A DNA stretch of 64,000 bases from Planctomycetia bacterium (GTDB lineage Bacteria > Planctomycetota > Brocadiia > Brocadiales > Brocadiaceae): the NCBI GenBank assembly GCA_015075005.1, contig JABTVC010000002.1, positions 186,001-250,000 of the forward strand, read 5' to 3'. A program made the translations under genes and the position numbers. Position 1 is the stretch's first letter, and each line of letters opens with the position of its first letter. Shown here piece after piece: positions 28,111 through 36,515 of this stretch. The notes below the pieces were generated by a model that was not told the origin of the DNA, did not search any database, and was given only the letters and a program-made list of their open reading frames with translations.

Positions 28111-29511
28111 TTATTTTAAATCCGCTAAAAGCTGCTGGAATTCATCTGACCCGGCAAGTATTCGATGGGCGGCATCACGCAGATCATCGACTTGCTTATC
28201 AGACAATTTGAACGATGTGGGCATCCTCTTGAAATAGTGACGTTCGGCCTCATCTTTTAATGCGTCAAACTTGACCTCAACGAGATAAAATTTGATATCT
28301 CCGCATCCGCCTGGTTCCGTTGATATCGGGCCGTCCCCGCACCTGTTTTTCTGAATTTCTTCAGTCCATCTGCGGAAACTCTCCCTCAGCAACATAACGG
28401 TCTCGTAATTATATCTCGTAACAGATACTGACGAATATGCGCCAAACATTGCGGATATCGTAGGGGCCGTCCCCAGGAGACTCCAACTGCTGCTCACTTC
28501 GGTCTCTGCATTAACAACAACAAAAACCACCTTATGGATATTTTCTTGTTTGAAATATTTAAGCGTATTCCACAAATTCCCTAATAAAAGTACCCTGTCA
28601 AGCGCATTCCTCAATCCAAGATTGTCAGAAACTCCACCATCAACGAGATGGATATATTTATGCTTTTCAGCATCCATATAGGGTGTTAAATTGCTCACCT
28701 GATGAAATGACCGTGACGAAATATCATGCTCCCTTCGAATCCTCTCTATTTCTTCAGGGAGTTTAAAACCGCAATCGTTGGAGTAATTACGAATGGTAAT
28801 GGGCGTAAGGACAACGGGTACCGCAGATGATGCGGTTACTGCGCGCGCAACAGGAAAACTGGATAAATCAGAACAGATCAAATCAAACAAATCCTGACTA
28901 AATCCAACCCGTATGCCCGTTACCATATCTGTTGCGTTAATATTGATCATAGGGCCTTTAGTTGCTGCCATATCACGAAAGGTTTTCTCCTCAAAAAGAA
29001 GCTTATCGTAATACTCCGAGGCTAGGTCGCTCCGTTGAAAAAATGGCGAGGAGAGTCGCACCCAGTTGTCTGGCCTTAATAACATCCTGCGAACAAGACC
29101 GCCCTGCACATTTTTTTTCAGAAATTTTTGCTCGAAATCGTCAAAGATACGTTCACCAAAGAGGCCGTAGTACGCAGCCGTGAAACTACCTCCCGATACG
29201 CCAGAAATAGCATCAACCTGATTGAGAAGCATCTGTTTTTGGCCGTTTATGGTTACCTCTGTATTTCTCAGCTCTTCAAGGACCCCATAAGAGAAGGCAG
29301 AAGCCCGTGTGCCGCCACCTGAGAATGTGAGGTATATGAGCAGTTCATCAGAATTTCCAGGCTCACGATCCTTAAGCTTTCCACGATAACCACTGTTAGG
29401 ATCGATGGTGGTGAGGGGCTTATTCACGGGATAATGCATGCAACCCGAAGTAAAAATAATAGCAGCAATAATACTCGCGCCTGCGGGGAAAAGACGAAAT
29501 TTCTTACCCAT
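28111..29511 (-). CDS. Patatin-like phospholipase lipoprotein
   Basis: This 466-residue protein has a lipoprotein signal (SIIAAIIFTSGC) and a patatin domain. The oxyanion hole is in LTFSGGGTRASAFSYGVLEEL, the nucleophile serine is in GVSGGSFTAAYYG (G-x-S-x-G), and the catalytic aspartate of the Ser-Asp dyad is in HLVDGGVSDNLGLRNAL. The family hydrolyses acyl groups of phospholipids or glycerolipids. The lipid anchor places it in the envelope. Stop and start positions give no overlap with neighbours. The C-terminal 120 residues after the DGG motif are helical and not assigned. Confidence 0.9.
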   Translation of the reverse strand: MGKKFRLFPAGASIIAAIIFTSGCMHYPVNKPLTTIDPNSGYRGKLKDREPGNSDELLIYLTFSGGGTRASAFSYGVLEELRNTEVTINGQKQMLLNQVDAISGVSGGSFTAAYYGLFGERIFDDFEQKFLKKNVQGGLVRRMLLRPDNWVRLSSPFFQRSDLASEYYDKLLFEEKTFRDMAATKGPMININATDMVTGIRVGFSQDLFDLICSDLSSFPVARAVTASSAVPVVLTPITIRNYSNDCGFKLPEEIERIRREHDISSRSFHQVSNLTPYMDAEKHKYIHLVDGGVSDNLGLRNALDRVLLLGNLWNTLKYFKQENIHKVVFVVVNAETEVSSSWSLLGTAPTISAMFGAYSSVSVTRYNYETVMLLRESFRRWTEEIQKNRCGDGPISTEPGGCGDIKFYLVEVKFDALKDEAERHYFKRMPTSFKLSDKQVDDLRDAAHRILAGSDEFQQLLADLK

Positions 29512-30015
29512 TACTATTCTCCTGTGATTTAGTTGTTATAATATTTTTTGGACTGTTTGGTTCATATCGTAATAAATATATCTTGACAATTTTAACAAAA
29601 TCTACTCAGCGTTCTTCAAGATCAAATATTCTCTTATCTTTCGACATTCCTTATTCGATATTCGATATTGAACTTTATGGAAAAAATATCAAAAACAACT
29701 TAGCGCTTGTGGGGATATCCACCCCTAACTCCATACAGGTTAATTTATGGAATTAATAATCACCATCAACCTCTTATTCGTGTTGAATCTGCCATGTCCC
29801 CCGCCGGCGGGGGACAGTGGTCAGCCACGTTTCTGGTGGATTTTGTGCTGTTTTGTGTCACAAGAAAGGCACGGATAAACAAAGCCTGCCTGTGCGGAAC
29901 ACGCAGAAAGGTTTGTCCTTGCCACCCAACCCAATCGCTTAACTTAACACGTATGCCCTTTAACCCTTCCTCTTGCGAAGGGAGGGGTTAAAGGGATGTT
30001 TGTAAATTCACTATT
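29512..30015. other. Intergenic gap with dispersed palindromes
   Basis: No gene is supported. Two repeats are visible: a GC palindrome with GACAGTGGTCAGCCACG at about 29797-29831, shared with 10120-10157 and 36097-36128, and a hairpin at 29956-29995 with arms CCCTTTAACCC and GGGTTAAAGGG. The second lies at the 3' side of the minus-strand gene at 30016, but it has no T-run on that strand. Confidence 0.5.
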
Positions 30016-30450
30016 CTAACGGAGCAGACAGGCACCAAAAATGACAAAGCCTGCGTCATCACCTGATGCCGTTAATACAGCCATGCCCGTCTCCTCTGAA
30101 ATTGCCACCGTCCAGCCAACACCATCTCGTATGTCCTCTAAGCCATCATCTGCCCCCTGCAAGATTAATTTCCCATCGATATGTTCCATACGCTTGATTA
30201 TGGTATCCCGCCTGCCTGCAATCGGAGGCAGAGGGCTAACGGTCATTTTCTTGCAATCAATGATAAAAAACTGCGGCATTCCCATCTCCTCTGTCGTAAC
30301 CATCTGTGATTTGCCGTTCGGCGCACATTCAAGAATGGTTTTTACCGAAAAAAGGAGTGGCCTGGATCCATCAAAATCACCCGCATACAAAACAGGTGAA
30401 ACAAGGCATGCAAATACAAAAGTTATTATACTTAGTTTTATCGATTTCAT
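30016..30450 (-). CDS. Exported protein of unknown function
   Basis: The 144-residue product has a clear signal peptide (LSIITFVFACLVSPVLYAG) and a compact mature domain with strands such as PLLFSVKTILECAP, QFFIIDCKKMTVSPL, IDGKLILQGADDGLEDIRDGVGWTVAISEE and AGFVIFGACLLR. Three cysteines could form a disulfide plus one free thiol. I do not recognise a family. It follows the glycine-zipper gene by 15 bases in the same direction, and both starts have good purine-rich ribosome sites, so co-transcription is likely. Confidence 0.6.
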   Translation of the reverse strand: MKSIKLSIITFVFACLVSPVLYAGDFDGSRPLLFSVKTILECAPNGKSQMVTTEEMGMPQFFIIDCKKMTVSPLPPIAGRRDTIIKRMEHIDGKLILQGADDGLEDIRDGVGWTVAISEETGMAVLTASGDDAGFVIFGACLLR

Positions 30451-30465
30451 AGTTCTCTCCCTTCT

Positions 30466-30945
30466 CTATTTTACCGTATACCCTTTGGCTTCAAGACATG
30501 CGCTGTATGCGCGGTTATATTCGTTAATCTTCTGATTCGTTTGGGATACCTGCTGCTGTTGTACCTGCTCTGCCTGCTTTCTCTGATTCCGGCTCCTTAA
30601 GCCGCCCATGGCGCCACCGGAGGCCGCGCCAATCGCAGCACCTTTGCCTGCATTTCCCGCAATAGCGCCAATACCGACGCCAACCACTGCGCCTTTCGCC
30701 GCTCCTTTTACTACCCCTCCGCCAGTGTCCTGACTCGCAGCCGATTGCTGGGAAGCCGCGGATGCAACCATAGGGTCAACGCCCGTCTGTTGTTTTGCCC
30801 AGGAATAACAGTCAAATTTATCCTTCTCCATCTGCTCCTGGCTCTGACCTTTTGCAGGGTAGACTATCACATTCTGGGCAAAGGCTGATACCATAGTGCA
30901 TGATGCTATGAATAGCATACCCCATGCATACATCATTCTCTTCAT
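30466..30945 (-). CDS. Glycine-zipper envelope protein
   Basis: This 159-residue exported protein has a signal peptide ending at VSAFAQ and a YPAKGQSQEQMEKDKFDCYSWAKQQTG region typical of DUF/YMGG-like proteins. A glycine zipper follows (GAAKGAVVGVGIGAIAGNAGKGAAIGAASGGAMGG), quoted here as the G-x3-G pattern at about residues 85-115. A Q-rich coiled tail contains QKINEYNRAYSACLEAKGY. Such proteins insert in or associate with the outer membrane. AAAGGAG upstream of the ATG supports the start. Confidence 0.75.
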   Translation of the reverse strand: MKRMMYAWGMLFIASCTMVSAFAQNVIVYPAKGQSQEQMEKDKFDCYSWAKQQTGVDPMVASAASQQSAASQDTGGGVVKGAAKGAVVGVGIGAIAGNAGKGAAIGAASGGAMGGLRSRNQRKQAEQVQQQQVSQTNQKINEYNRAYSACLEAKGYTVK

Positions 30946-31054
30946 AGCTTTCTCCTTTCAGAAAACTTTTTTACCTGTATTACCTACAATTCAGAAATTG
31001 TACATTCAAAATCTTTTAAATGCCACGATAAACTGTATAGATATTTCCAAAACA

Positions 31055-31666
31055 CTATTGAAATTTTTTGATCTCTGATGCGATTTCCTGACTTAATTTT
31101 TCAAATGTCCGGCTCATGGCTGCTGCCATCATATCATAACTGTTTTCACGTAATTTTTCGGTAAATTCCGAGGCGCGTGTTATAAGCTCTTTTTTACCAT
31201 GATCGCCTGATATTGCCCAACGCGCCTTCATGGTAACCGTATCGCCAGGTATGGCGTCCAAACGGATTATTTCAACATGGATACAGTAATCGACAGAATC
31301 GGCGGGAATCCAGCGATGGACAAAGACACGGTCGGTCGGGAGCAGGAGAGAGAGGTTTTCGGCGAGAACTAAGGATATATTCTCTTTGAGAGAGCCTGCC
31401 CACCGGTTAAATTCGTCAACCTTCAATTCGCTGTGGCTGCTCCGGGTTACCATTTGTGACCTGTCTAAATAGTCAGGGATTTCAATGGTAACAATCTCTA
31501 TTGCAACATCCCGCATAGTATCTGCACCCTTTTGTTGTGCCTCCGGCTTTTCTATGGGATTCAGGACATAAAACTTTGATGGCTGCGTACTCGCACAACC
31601 CATACTTACAGCAAGGGCGCCGATCATAGTGAAACGGGCAAAAAATGAAACAGGGTGATATTTCAT
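31055..31666 (-). CDS. ABC-type transport auxiliary lipoprotein, PqiC family
   Basis: This 203-residue lipoprotein (signal IGALAVSMGC) has the DUF330/PqiC pattern: FYVLNPIE, VAIEIVTIEIPDYLDRSQMVTR, DEFNRWAGSLKENISLVLAENLSLLLPTDRV and a C-terminal helical FTEKLRENSYDMMAAAMSRTFEKLSQEIA. PqiC proteins act beside MCE-domain proteins to move lipids between the inner and outer membranes. It is the last gene of the mlaE-mlaF-mlaD run, 33 bases after the MCE gene. It probably takes the place that soluble MlaC has in the E. coli system, which is not seen here. AAGGAG before the ATG supports the start. Confidence 0.85.
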   Translation of the reverse strand: MKYHPVSFFARFTMIGALAVSMGCASTQPSKFYVLNPIEKPEAQQKGADTMRDVAIEIVTIEIPDYLDRSQMVTRSSHSELKVDEFNRWAGSLKENISLVLAENLSLLLPTDRVFVHRWIPADSVDYCIHVEIIRLDAIPGDTVTMKARWAISGDHGKKELITRASEFTEKLRENSYDMMAAAMSRTFEKLSQEIASEIKKFQ

Positions 31667-31699
31667 CGGAAAACTCCTTCTTCTAAAACTATAACAGTA

Positions 31700-32533
31700 T
31701 CATCGTGGTTTACCCTTGATGATGGAATCGGGATGCTGCTCAAGATATTCTGACAATGACCTCACAGACCGGGCCGCTGCCGATAATTCACTGATCATCG
31801 CATTCATTTCGTATACCATGCGTGAATCTCCTGAAAAGGTAGTAAGGGTTTTCTCCGTTTGTTTCAAAACGGCTTGCATACCCTCAAGGGTACCTTGTGC
31901 CATCTCTGACGTTTTTGAGACATTCGATACCAGCGGATCAATCTTTTTATCTATGTGCTGGATGAGCTTTCTCACCGAATTTAAGGTAAGATTCAGTTTC
32001 TTTACGATTTCCTTAATAGGAAGATTCTGGATCGTCTTTGTTAATTCCTCAAAGGCGGTGGGAACTGTTGGAATTTCGGGATATTTTTTTATGAAACCGA
32101 CATATCTGGCAGACTTATCAGGAAAAAAATCAAGCGCTATCACGAGCTGACCGGTAACTATACTCTGCATCTGAAGTTGTGCCTTCAGGCCCTTTTCTAT
32201 AAGCAGTTTTACATTTTTCTCCGGCCGCCGTTCAGCTACGTCAGTCCTTTCGATTTTTTCTGGCTCAAGCTCGATGATCACCGGTATCCGGAGAGAGTCA
32301 TAGGCGGCATCGTAAAACACACGGATGTCTTTCACAGAACCGATCTTCACCCCTTTGAAAATAACAGGAGCGCCTTCATTGAGGCCCTTAATTGAACCCT
32401 CAAAGAACACTACTGCATGAAACGACTTTTTCAGAAACTTTCCCGAGCCAAAAACAAGAACTGCCATAACCAGTAAGGCTACAGCCCCTATCACAAACGC
32501 ACCAATAAGTGTCTTATTTGCCGGCTTACTCAT
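31700..32533 (-). CDS. MCE-domain substrate-binding protein, MlaD type
   Basis: This 277-residue inner-membrane protein has one N-terminal helix (TLIGAFVIGAVALLVMAVLVFGS). One MCE domain (about residues 38-120) follows, with HAVVFFEGSIKGLNEGAPVIFKGVKIGSV and GLKAQLQMQSIVTGQLVIALDF. A long coiled-coil-like tail (about 160-270) probably spans towards the outer membrane or forms the needle seen in PqiB/YebT-like proteins. It forms the periplasmic ring of the MlaFE lipid transporter. Its ATG overlaps the mlaF stop by four bases (ATGA), a sign of translational coupling. Confidence 0.88.
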   Translation of the reverse strand: MSKPANKTLIGAFVIGAVALLVMAVLVFGSGKFLKKSFHAVVFFEGSIKGLNEGAPVIFKGVKIGSVKDIRVFYDAAYDSLRIPVIIELEPEKIERTDVAERRPEKNVKLLIEKGLKAQLQMQSIVTGQLVIALDFFPDKSARYVGFIKKYPEIPTVPTAFEELTKTIQNLPIKEIVKKLNLTLNSVRKLIQHIDKKIDPLVSNVSKTSEMAQGTLEGMQAVLKQTEKTLTTFSGDSRMVYEMNAMISELSAAARSVRSLSEYLEQHPDSIIKGKPR

Positions 32534-33303
32534 CTTTCTCCCCTCGTTAAAAAATTAATCACTTTCGGGTCTTTCGATTCTGCAAGCAGTCTTTTCGGGT
32601 TGCCTGATGCAATGATCGTCTTTGTATCAGGATCGAGAAATACCGAGTTGTTTCCGATTGCGAAGATGCTTTGCAGCTCATGGGTAACGACTACTACAGT
32701 AGCGCCAAGACTATCACGAAGTTCCCTGATAAGATCATCAAGAAGCCGGGCGCTCACCGGATCGAGACCTGCAGAAGGTTCATCAAAAAAGAGGATATCG
32801 GGATCAAGCGCCATTGCCCGTGCAAGTCCTGCCCTCTTTCGCATCCCCCCACTTATTTCCGAGGGATAAAATTCTTCAAATCCTGCGAGTCCTACCAACG
32901 CCAGTTTTAACGATACCAACTCGCGGATATAGCCCTTGCTGAGGTCTGTATATTGTTCAAGCGGAAGTGCAACATTTTCAGCCAGGGTCATGGAACTCCA
33001 TAATGCACTGCTCTGGTAGAGGACGCCAATCTTCCTCATAATACGGGCTTTTTGCTGGGGGTCTCCTTCCCAGAAACTCACACCATCATAAAAAACCTGT
33101 CCGTGCAAAGGCTCCAGAAGTCCTACGATCACCTTCAAAAGCGTGCTTTTCCCGCAGCCGCTCCCGCCCATAATAATAAAAATGTCTCCCTTGCTGACCG
33201 TAAAGTTCATGCCACTCATCAGCACAAAACTGCCATATCCCATGTCGAGGTCGCGCACCACTATCTTTGCTTCCGGTACCGTACTTCCTCTTTTTTCGCT
33301 CAT
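32530..33303 (-). CDS. ABC transporter ATPase, MlaF type
   Basis: This 257-residue ATP-binding subunit powers MlaFE-type phospholipid transport at the inner membrane. Walker A is GGSGCGKSTLLK, the Q-loop lies in IGVLYQSSALWSSMTLAENV, the signature is EISGGMRKRAGLARAM (the MlaF variant of LSGGQ), Walker B is DILFFDEPSAGLDP and the switch histidine is in VVVTHEL. The Tyr/Gln-rich SGGMRKR form is typical of MCE-linked ATPases. It sits 2 bases after the permease gene and overlaps the MCE gene, so the three form a tight operon. Confidence 0.93.
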   Translation of the reverse strand: MSEKRGSTVPEAKIVVRDLDMGYGSFVLMSGMNFTVSKGDIFIIMGGSGCGKSTLLKVIVGLLEPLHGQVFYDGVSFWEGDPQQKARIMRKIGVLYQSSALWSSMTLAENVALPLEQYTDLSKGYIRELVSLKLALVGLAGFEEFYPSEISGGMRKRAGLARAMALDPDILFFDEPSAGLDPVSARLLDDLIRELRDSLGATVVVVTHELQSIFAIGNNSVFLDPDTKTIIASGNPKRLLAESKDPKVINFLTRGER

Positions 33304-33305
33304 AT

Positions 33306-34451
33306 TTAAATACCGATCACTTCACAAACAATGGTAATAATTGCCGTTGAGACTATAATACTTACAATGCCCGTCACTACCGCTGATGTTGTCGCAGACC
33401 CGACAGCGGACGCACTTCGGCCGCACTGCATTCCTCTCAGACATCCGGAGAGTGCGATGAGCACGCCAAACACCGCACTGTGAAAAAGCCCCACCCAGAG
33501 ATGGGTGAGGGCAACTGCCGATTTTGTCTGATAATAGTATTCCATAAAATCAAGATCGAGCATAAACACGCCCACAATCATCCCGCCTATGATACCCATG
33601 AGGTCTGCATACAGGCAAAGGAGCGGCATCATAAGGACAAGGGCAAGCATTCTGGGCAGCACCAGGAACTCCATCGGTGATATACCCAGTGTTTTGAGCG
33701 CATCAACCTCTTCGTTCACCTGCATTGTTCCAATCTGAGCGGCAAACGAAGCGCCTGTCCGCCCTGCCATGATGATGCCGGTCATAATCGCCCCCATGAC
33801 CCTTACCATGGCTATTCCCACGATATTTGCAACGTAAATCTGCGCACCAAACAGTTTCAATTGCAAAGCACCTACAAATGCAAAGATCAAACCCACCAGC
33901 AAACTGATCAGTGAAACAATGGGGATCGCCTGCGCGCCGCTCTCCTGGATAACATTCATAAGGTCTGTGCGGCGGAAATTTGCCCTGCCACAGAGTAATT
34001 TTCCGAAGGCAAGCACTGCCTCGCCAATGAACGCAAGCATGTCCTTCGACGTCTGTATGAAATCAAACGTTGTATCAGCCACCCTTATGAGAAAAGATTC
34101 TTTCCCTGCCTTCCCGGTTATCCCTTTCCTCTGGCGTTTCGATGATGCAAGATCGAGAAGCTTCTGTACCCCCTGGGGAAGGCCTTCCATTCGGATACGG
34201 ATGTTATATTTTGTACAGACATCAAAGACCTTTGATAAGAATATGAGCAGGTTGCTATCCCAGATGGTAAGATTGCTTGCATCGAAATTGACCGTACGGA
34301 CTGTCGCGGTCAATTGTATCTCATGTTCAAGCAGTTCAACAGAAGGAAGCGGTGTTTCCAAAAGCCAGTTTCCGCCAAGATGAACAACAAGGGTCTCTTG
34401 TGATGGATGGCTGAAATATAACTTAGAATCATTCTGCTTTTTTGTATGCAT
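33306..34451 (-). CDS. MlaE-type permease with an N-terminal STAS domain
   Basis: This 381-residue protein is the first gene of the lipid-transport operon. Residues about 15-110 form a STAS/anti-sigma-antagonist-like domain (LVVHLGGNWLLE, VNFDASNLTIWDSNLLIFL), the role that a separate MlaB plays in E. coli. Residues about 140-381 are the MlaE permease: GAQAIPIVSLISLLVGLIFAF, the coupling helix region with TGIIMAGRTGASFAAQIGTMQVNEEVDAL, GISPMEFLVLPRMLAL, and a last helix pair VTGIVSIIVSTAIITIVCEVIG. The GRTGA.FAAQ...M..NEE.DA core is the family signature. Confidence 0.92.
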   Translation of the reverse strand: MHTKKQNDSKLYFSHPSQETLVVHLGGNWLLETPLPSVELLEHEIQLTATVRTVNFDASNLTIWDSNLLIFLSKVFDVCTKYNIRIRMEGLPQGVQKLLDLASSKRQRKGITGKAGKESFLIRVADTTFDFIQTSKDMLAFIGEAVLAFGKLLCGRANFRRTDLMNVIQESGAQAIPIVSLISLLVGLIFAFVGALQLKLFGAQIYVANIVGIAMVRVMGAIMTGIIMAGRTGASFAAQIGTMQVNEEVDALKTLGISPMEFLVLPRMLALVLMMPLLCLYADLMGIIGGMIVGVFMLDLDFMEYYYQTKSAVALTHLWVGLFHSAVFGVLIALSGCLRGMQCGRSASAVGSATTSAVVTGIVSIIVSTAIITIVCEVIGI

Positions 34452-34876
34452 AAGAAATCTCGGATGTATCCAATATTTTAGACAAACTATTCTACATTTA
34501 TGGATTTTTTTTGTTTTTAGTCCCTATCCAATTTCCTTAATAATGATTTAAAAAAATCATTTCTCTCATAATTAAGAACTCTTACAGAAATCCATTTGCC
34601 ATTAACGCATATACAAATCCAATGCTTATGCTCGTAATTTAAATACGACGAGCAAGAATAATGCCAATAGATTCACGTTACAACTTTCCATGGTTTGGTC
34701 TCCTGGCCCGAACGGGCCGGAAGCGTAAATTTAACATTTCGTAATATAACTCGCATATAACCCGCAAAGGTAATTTTGAATTTTTCAATTTACCTTTTCC
34801 ATTTTGCACAGGTTTTTTGCTAAAATTGGCAAAAGAGTTTTTGATGTGCGCCTAAAAAATATTTTTATTACACACT
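34452..34876. other. Intergenic gap between divergent envelope genes
   Basis: AT-rich sequence with no gene. A short perfect hairpin GGCCCGAACGGGCC lies near 34706-34719. The CCCGAACGGG.(C/T)GGAA core recurs at about 46973 and, altered, at 49724. Promoters for the mla operon (minus) and the 34877 gene (plus) should lie here, but none can be named with confidence. Confidence 0.4.
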
Positions 34877-35986
34877 ATGAGGGTGATGACCGTGGCAATA
34901 ACGACACAAAGGACGCCGTGGGTACTGGGAATAACGATGATAATTTTGTTCATTCTTCAAGGTTGCAGTGCCATACAACGATTAATAGCGCCCCGGCCGG
35001 ATCCGCAGCTGGCTACAATTCGCACGGAAGTTATAAACTTTGCCGATATCTTTTCTGATAAGGTTGCGGACGCAACTTACATGGTGTCAGGCCTTGCTGG
35101 TACACCGCAGGCACGTGTAGATACCACCCTTTGGCGCATACACTATTGTACCAATGCAATTCAGATCGCCACGGGGCCAAATCCAAAAGCCAATTTAATT
35201 GACATGGTGACCATGGTATCCCTTGGCCGCATGGCAATGGAAGCCGATACCATTGAGCGCGTGCTTGGTACTCACACCCAAATTTTGCGAAACACGTTCC
35301 GCCGTATGGAACAACAGGGGTGGGAGATTGCACGCCGCTATCTTACCCAGGAGCAATTGAGCGAGCTCAGGGAATACATTCACATACGTCATGAAGAGTA
35401 TCCGAAAAGCATTCTCGTAGGCAATGTACGTCTGGCAGAATATGCAAATATTCGTACAAAATCCGAAAGGCAAAAGGGCTTAAGTTCTGATTTGATAAGC
35501 GTCTTAATCTTTGATCCCTTCAGCGGCCTTGATCCTGCAGTACGGGAGGTAGAGGCGCTTCGTGATTTTGCCGACCGTAGTATGTTCCAGCTGGAACGGT
35601 TTCCCGTTCTCATGCGATGGCAGATGGAAATGCTGTACAACCGCATGCTCCAGGAACCTGAGAGTCAAAGTCTCTTTGAAGATATTTCACGCTTCAGCAA
35701 GTCAACTGAGCGGTTTTCTCAGGCAGTCGCCATGCTGCCAGACCGCATTACTGAAGAACGGAAGGGGTTCTTCCATGATCTTGATGGCGAGATGTCAAGA
35801 ATCAACAGCCTCCTGGGTCAAATAGAGCAGACGGCAACCCGCGTGAGGCAGGAGGGAGACGCTATCGTTACGAAGCTGTTTCGCACAGGCGCTCTTTTGA
35901 TAGGGGTTTTTTTTATTGGATTGGTTATCTCTCTGGTGGCATACCGTCTGATCTCGCAGCGGATTATACCTGCTTCAAAACAATAA
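34877..35986 (+). CDS. Membrane protein or lipoprotein of unknown function with C-terminal anchor
   Basis: This 369-residue protein begins with a hydrophobic segment and a lipobox-like LQGC (WVLGITMIILFILQGC) and ends with a second helix (ALLIGVFFIGLVISLVAYRLI). In between are long amphipathic helices with RNTFRRMEQQGWEIARRYLTQEQLSELREYI and a late coiled coil (residues about 285-335, RITEERKGFFHDLDGEMSRINSLLGQIEQ). The shape resembles an envelope-spanning scaffold or a chemoreceptor-like stalk without a signalling domain. I do not recognise a family. It is single, with no neighbour closer than 420 bases on the left. Confidence 0.6.
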   Translation: MRVMTVAITTQRTPWVLGITMIILFILQGCSAIQRLIAPRPDPQLATIRTEVINFADIFSDKVADATYMVSGLAGTPQARVDTTLWRIHYCTNAIQIATGPNPKANLIDMVTMVSLGRMAMEADTIERVLGTHTQILRNTFRRMEQQGWEIARRYLTQEQLSELREYIHIRHEEYPKSILVGNVRLAEYANIRTKSERQKGLSSDLISVLIFDPFSGLDPAVREVEALRDFADRSMFQLERFPVLMRWQMEMLYNRMLQEPESQSLFEDISRFSKSTERFSQAVAMLPDRITEERKGFFHDLDGEMSRINSLLGQIEQTATRVRQEGDAIVTKLFRTGALLIGVFFIGLVISLVAYRLISQRIIPASKQ

Positions 35987-36096
35987 ATATCTGCTAAAAA
36001 TTAAAAAACTTGCATTTTTGTGCATTTTTTGATTCATTGACACTAACTATAGGATCGAGAATCTTTTCTTACCTGAATCCATGCGCTTCGAAACAG

Positions 36097-36354
36097 CGTG
36101 GCTGACCACTGTCCCCCGCTGGCGGGGGTAGGGGGCGGACTGGAACACGAAAACAATGCGTGAAAAACCAAAAGCCGGTGAAACCAATAATTACACCTAC
36201 AACAAATGGTTGCAACCATTTGTAAATAACCTGCGTAAGAAAATGACGAAAGCAGAGGCTTGCATGGGGAAATATGCCCTGCGTACCGGACGGATTAAGG
36301 GTTGTCAATTCAGAAGGCAAAGGCCCGCGCGCTTGAAAGCACTGGATTTACCAT
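36097..36354 (+). repeat. Dispersed repeat copy 2: truncated DUF559-endonuclease fragment
   Basis: This is the plus-strand copy of the element at 9898-10157. From the ATG at 36156 it reads MREKPKAGETNNYTYNKWLQ then PFVNNLRKKMTKAEACMGKY and ALRTGRIKGCQFRRQRP. It has no early stop, unlike copy 1, but it still lacks the catalytic half of DUF559, and the conserved LW is changed to MG. The frame runs on to 36422 in unrelated sequence. The two copies stop matching at the same base, CTGGATTTACCAT, which suggests a defined element end rather than random decay. It lies upstream of the phosphoketolase gene. Confidence 0.65.
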
Positions 36355-36515
36355 TTCTCGTTCAAAAACTTAACATGTATGGGATAAAGAGGGAGGTGTT
36401 ATTCATTCCACGGTCAAATTAATTTGCAATATTAAATCGATAAATAGCTGGAATATGGCTATTTGCAAGGCTTTTCAAGCCGTGCAGACACTCAGATAAA
36501 CTTGGGGAGGGTGCA

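Noticed and set aside
29956..29995. Intrinsic terminator for the gene at 30016-30450
   Set aside because: The hairpin is good but no T-run follows on the minus strand, so it is listed only as a palindrome.
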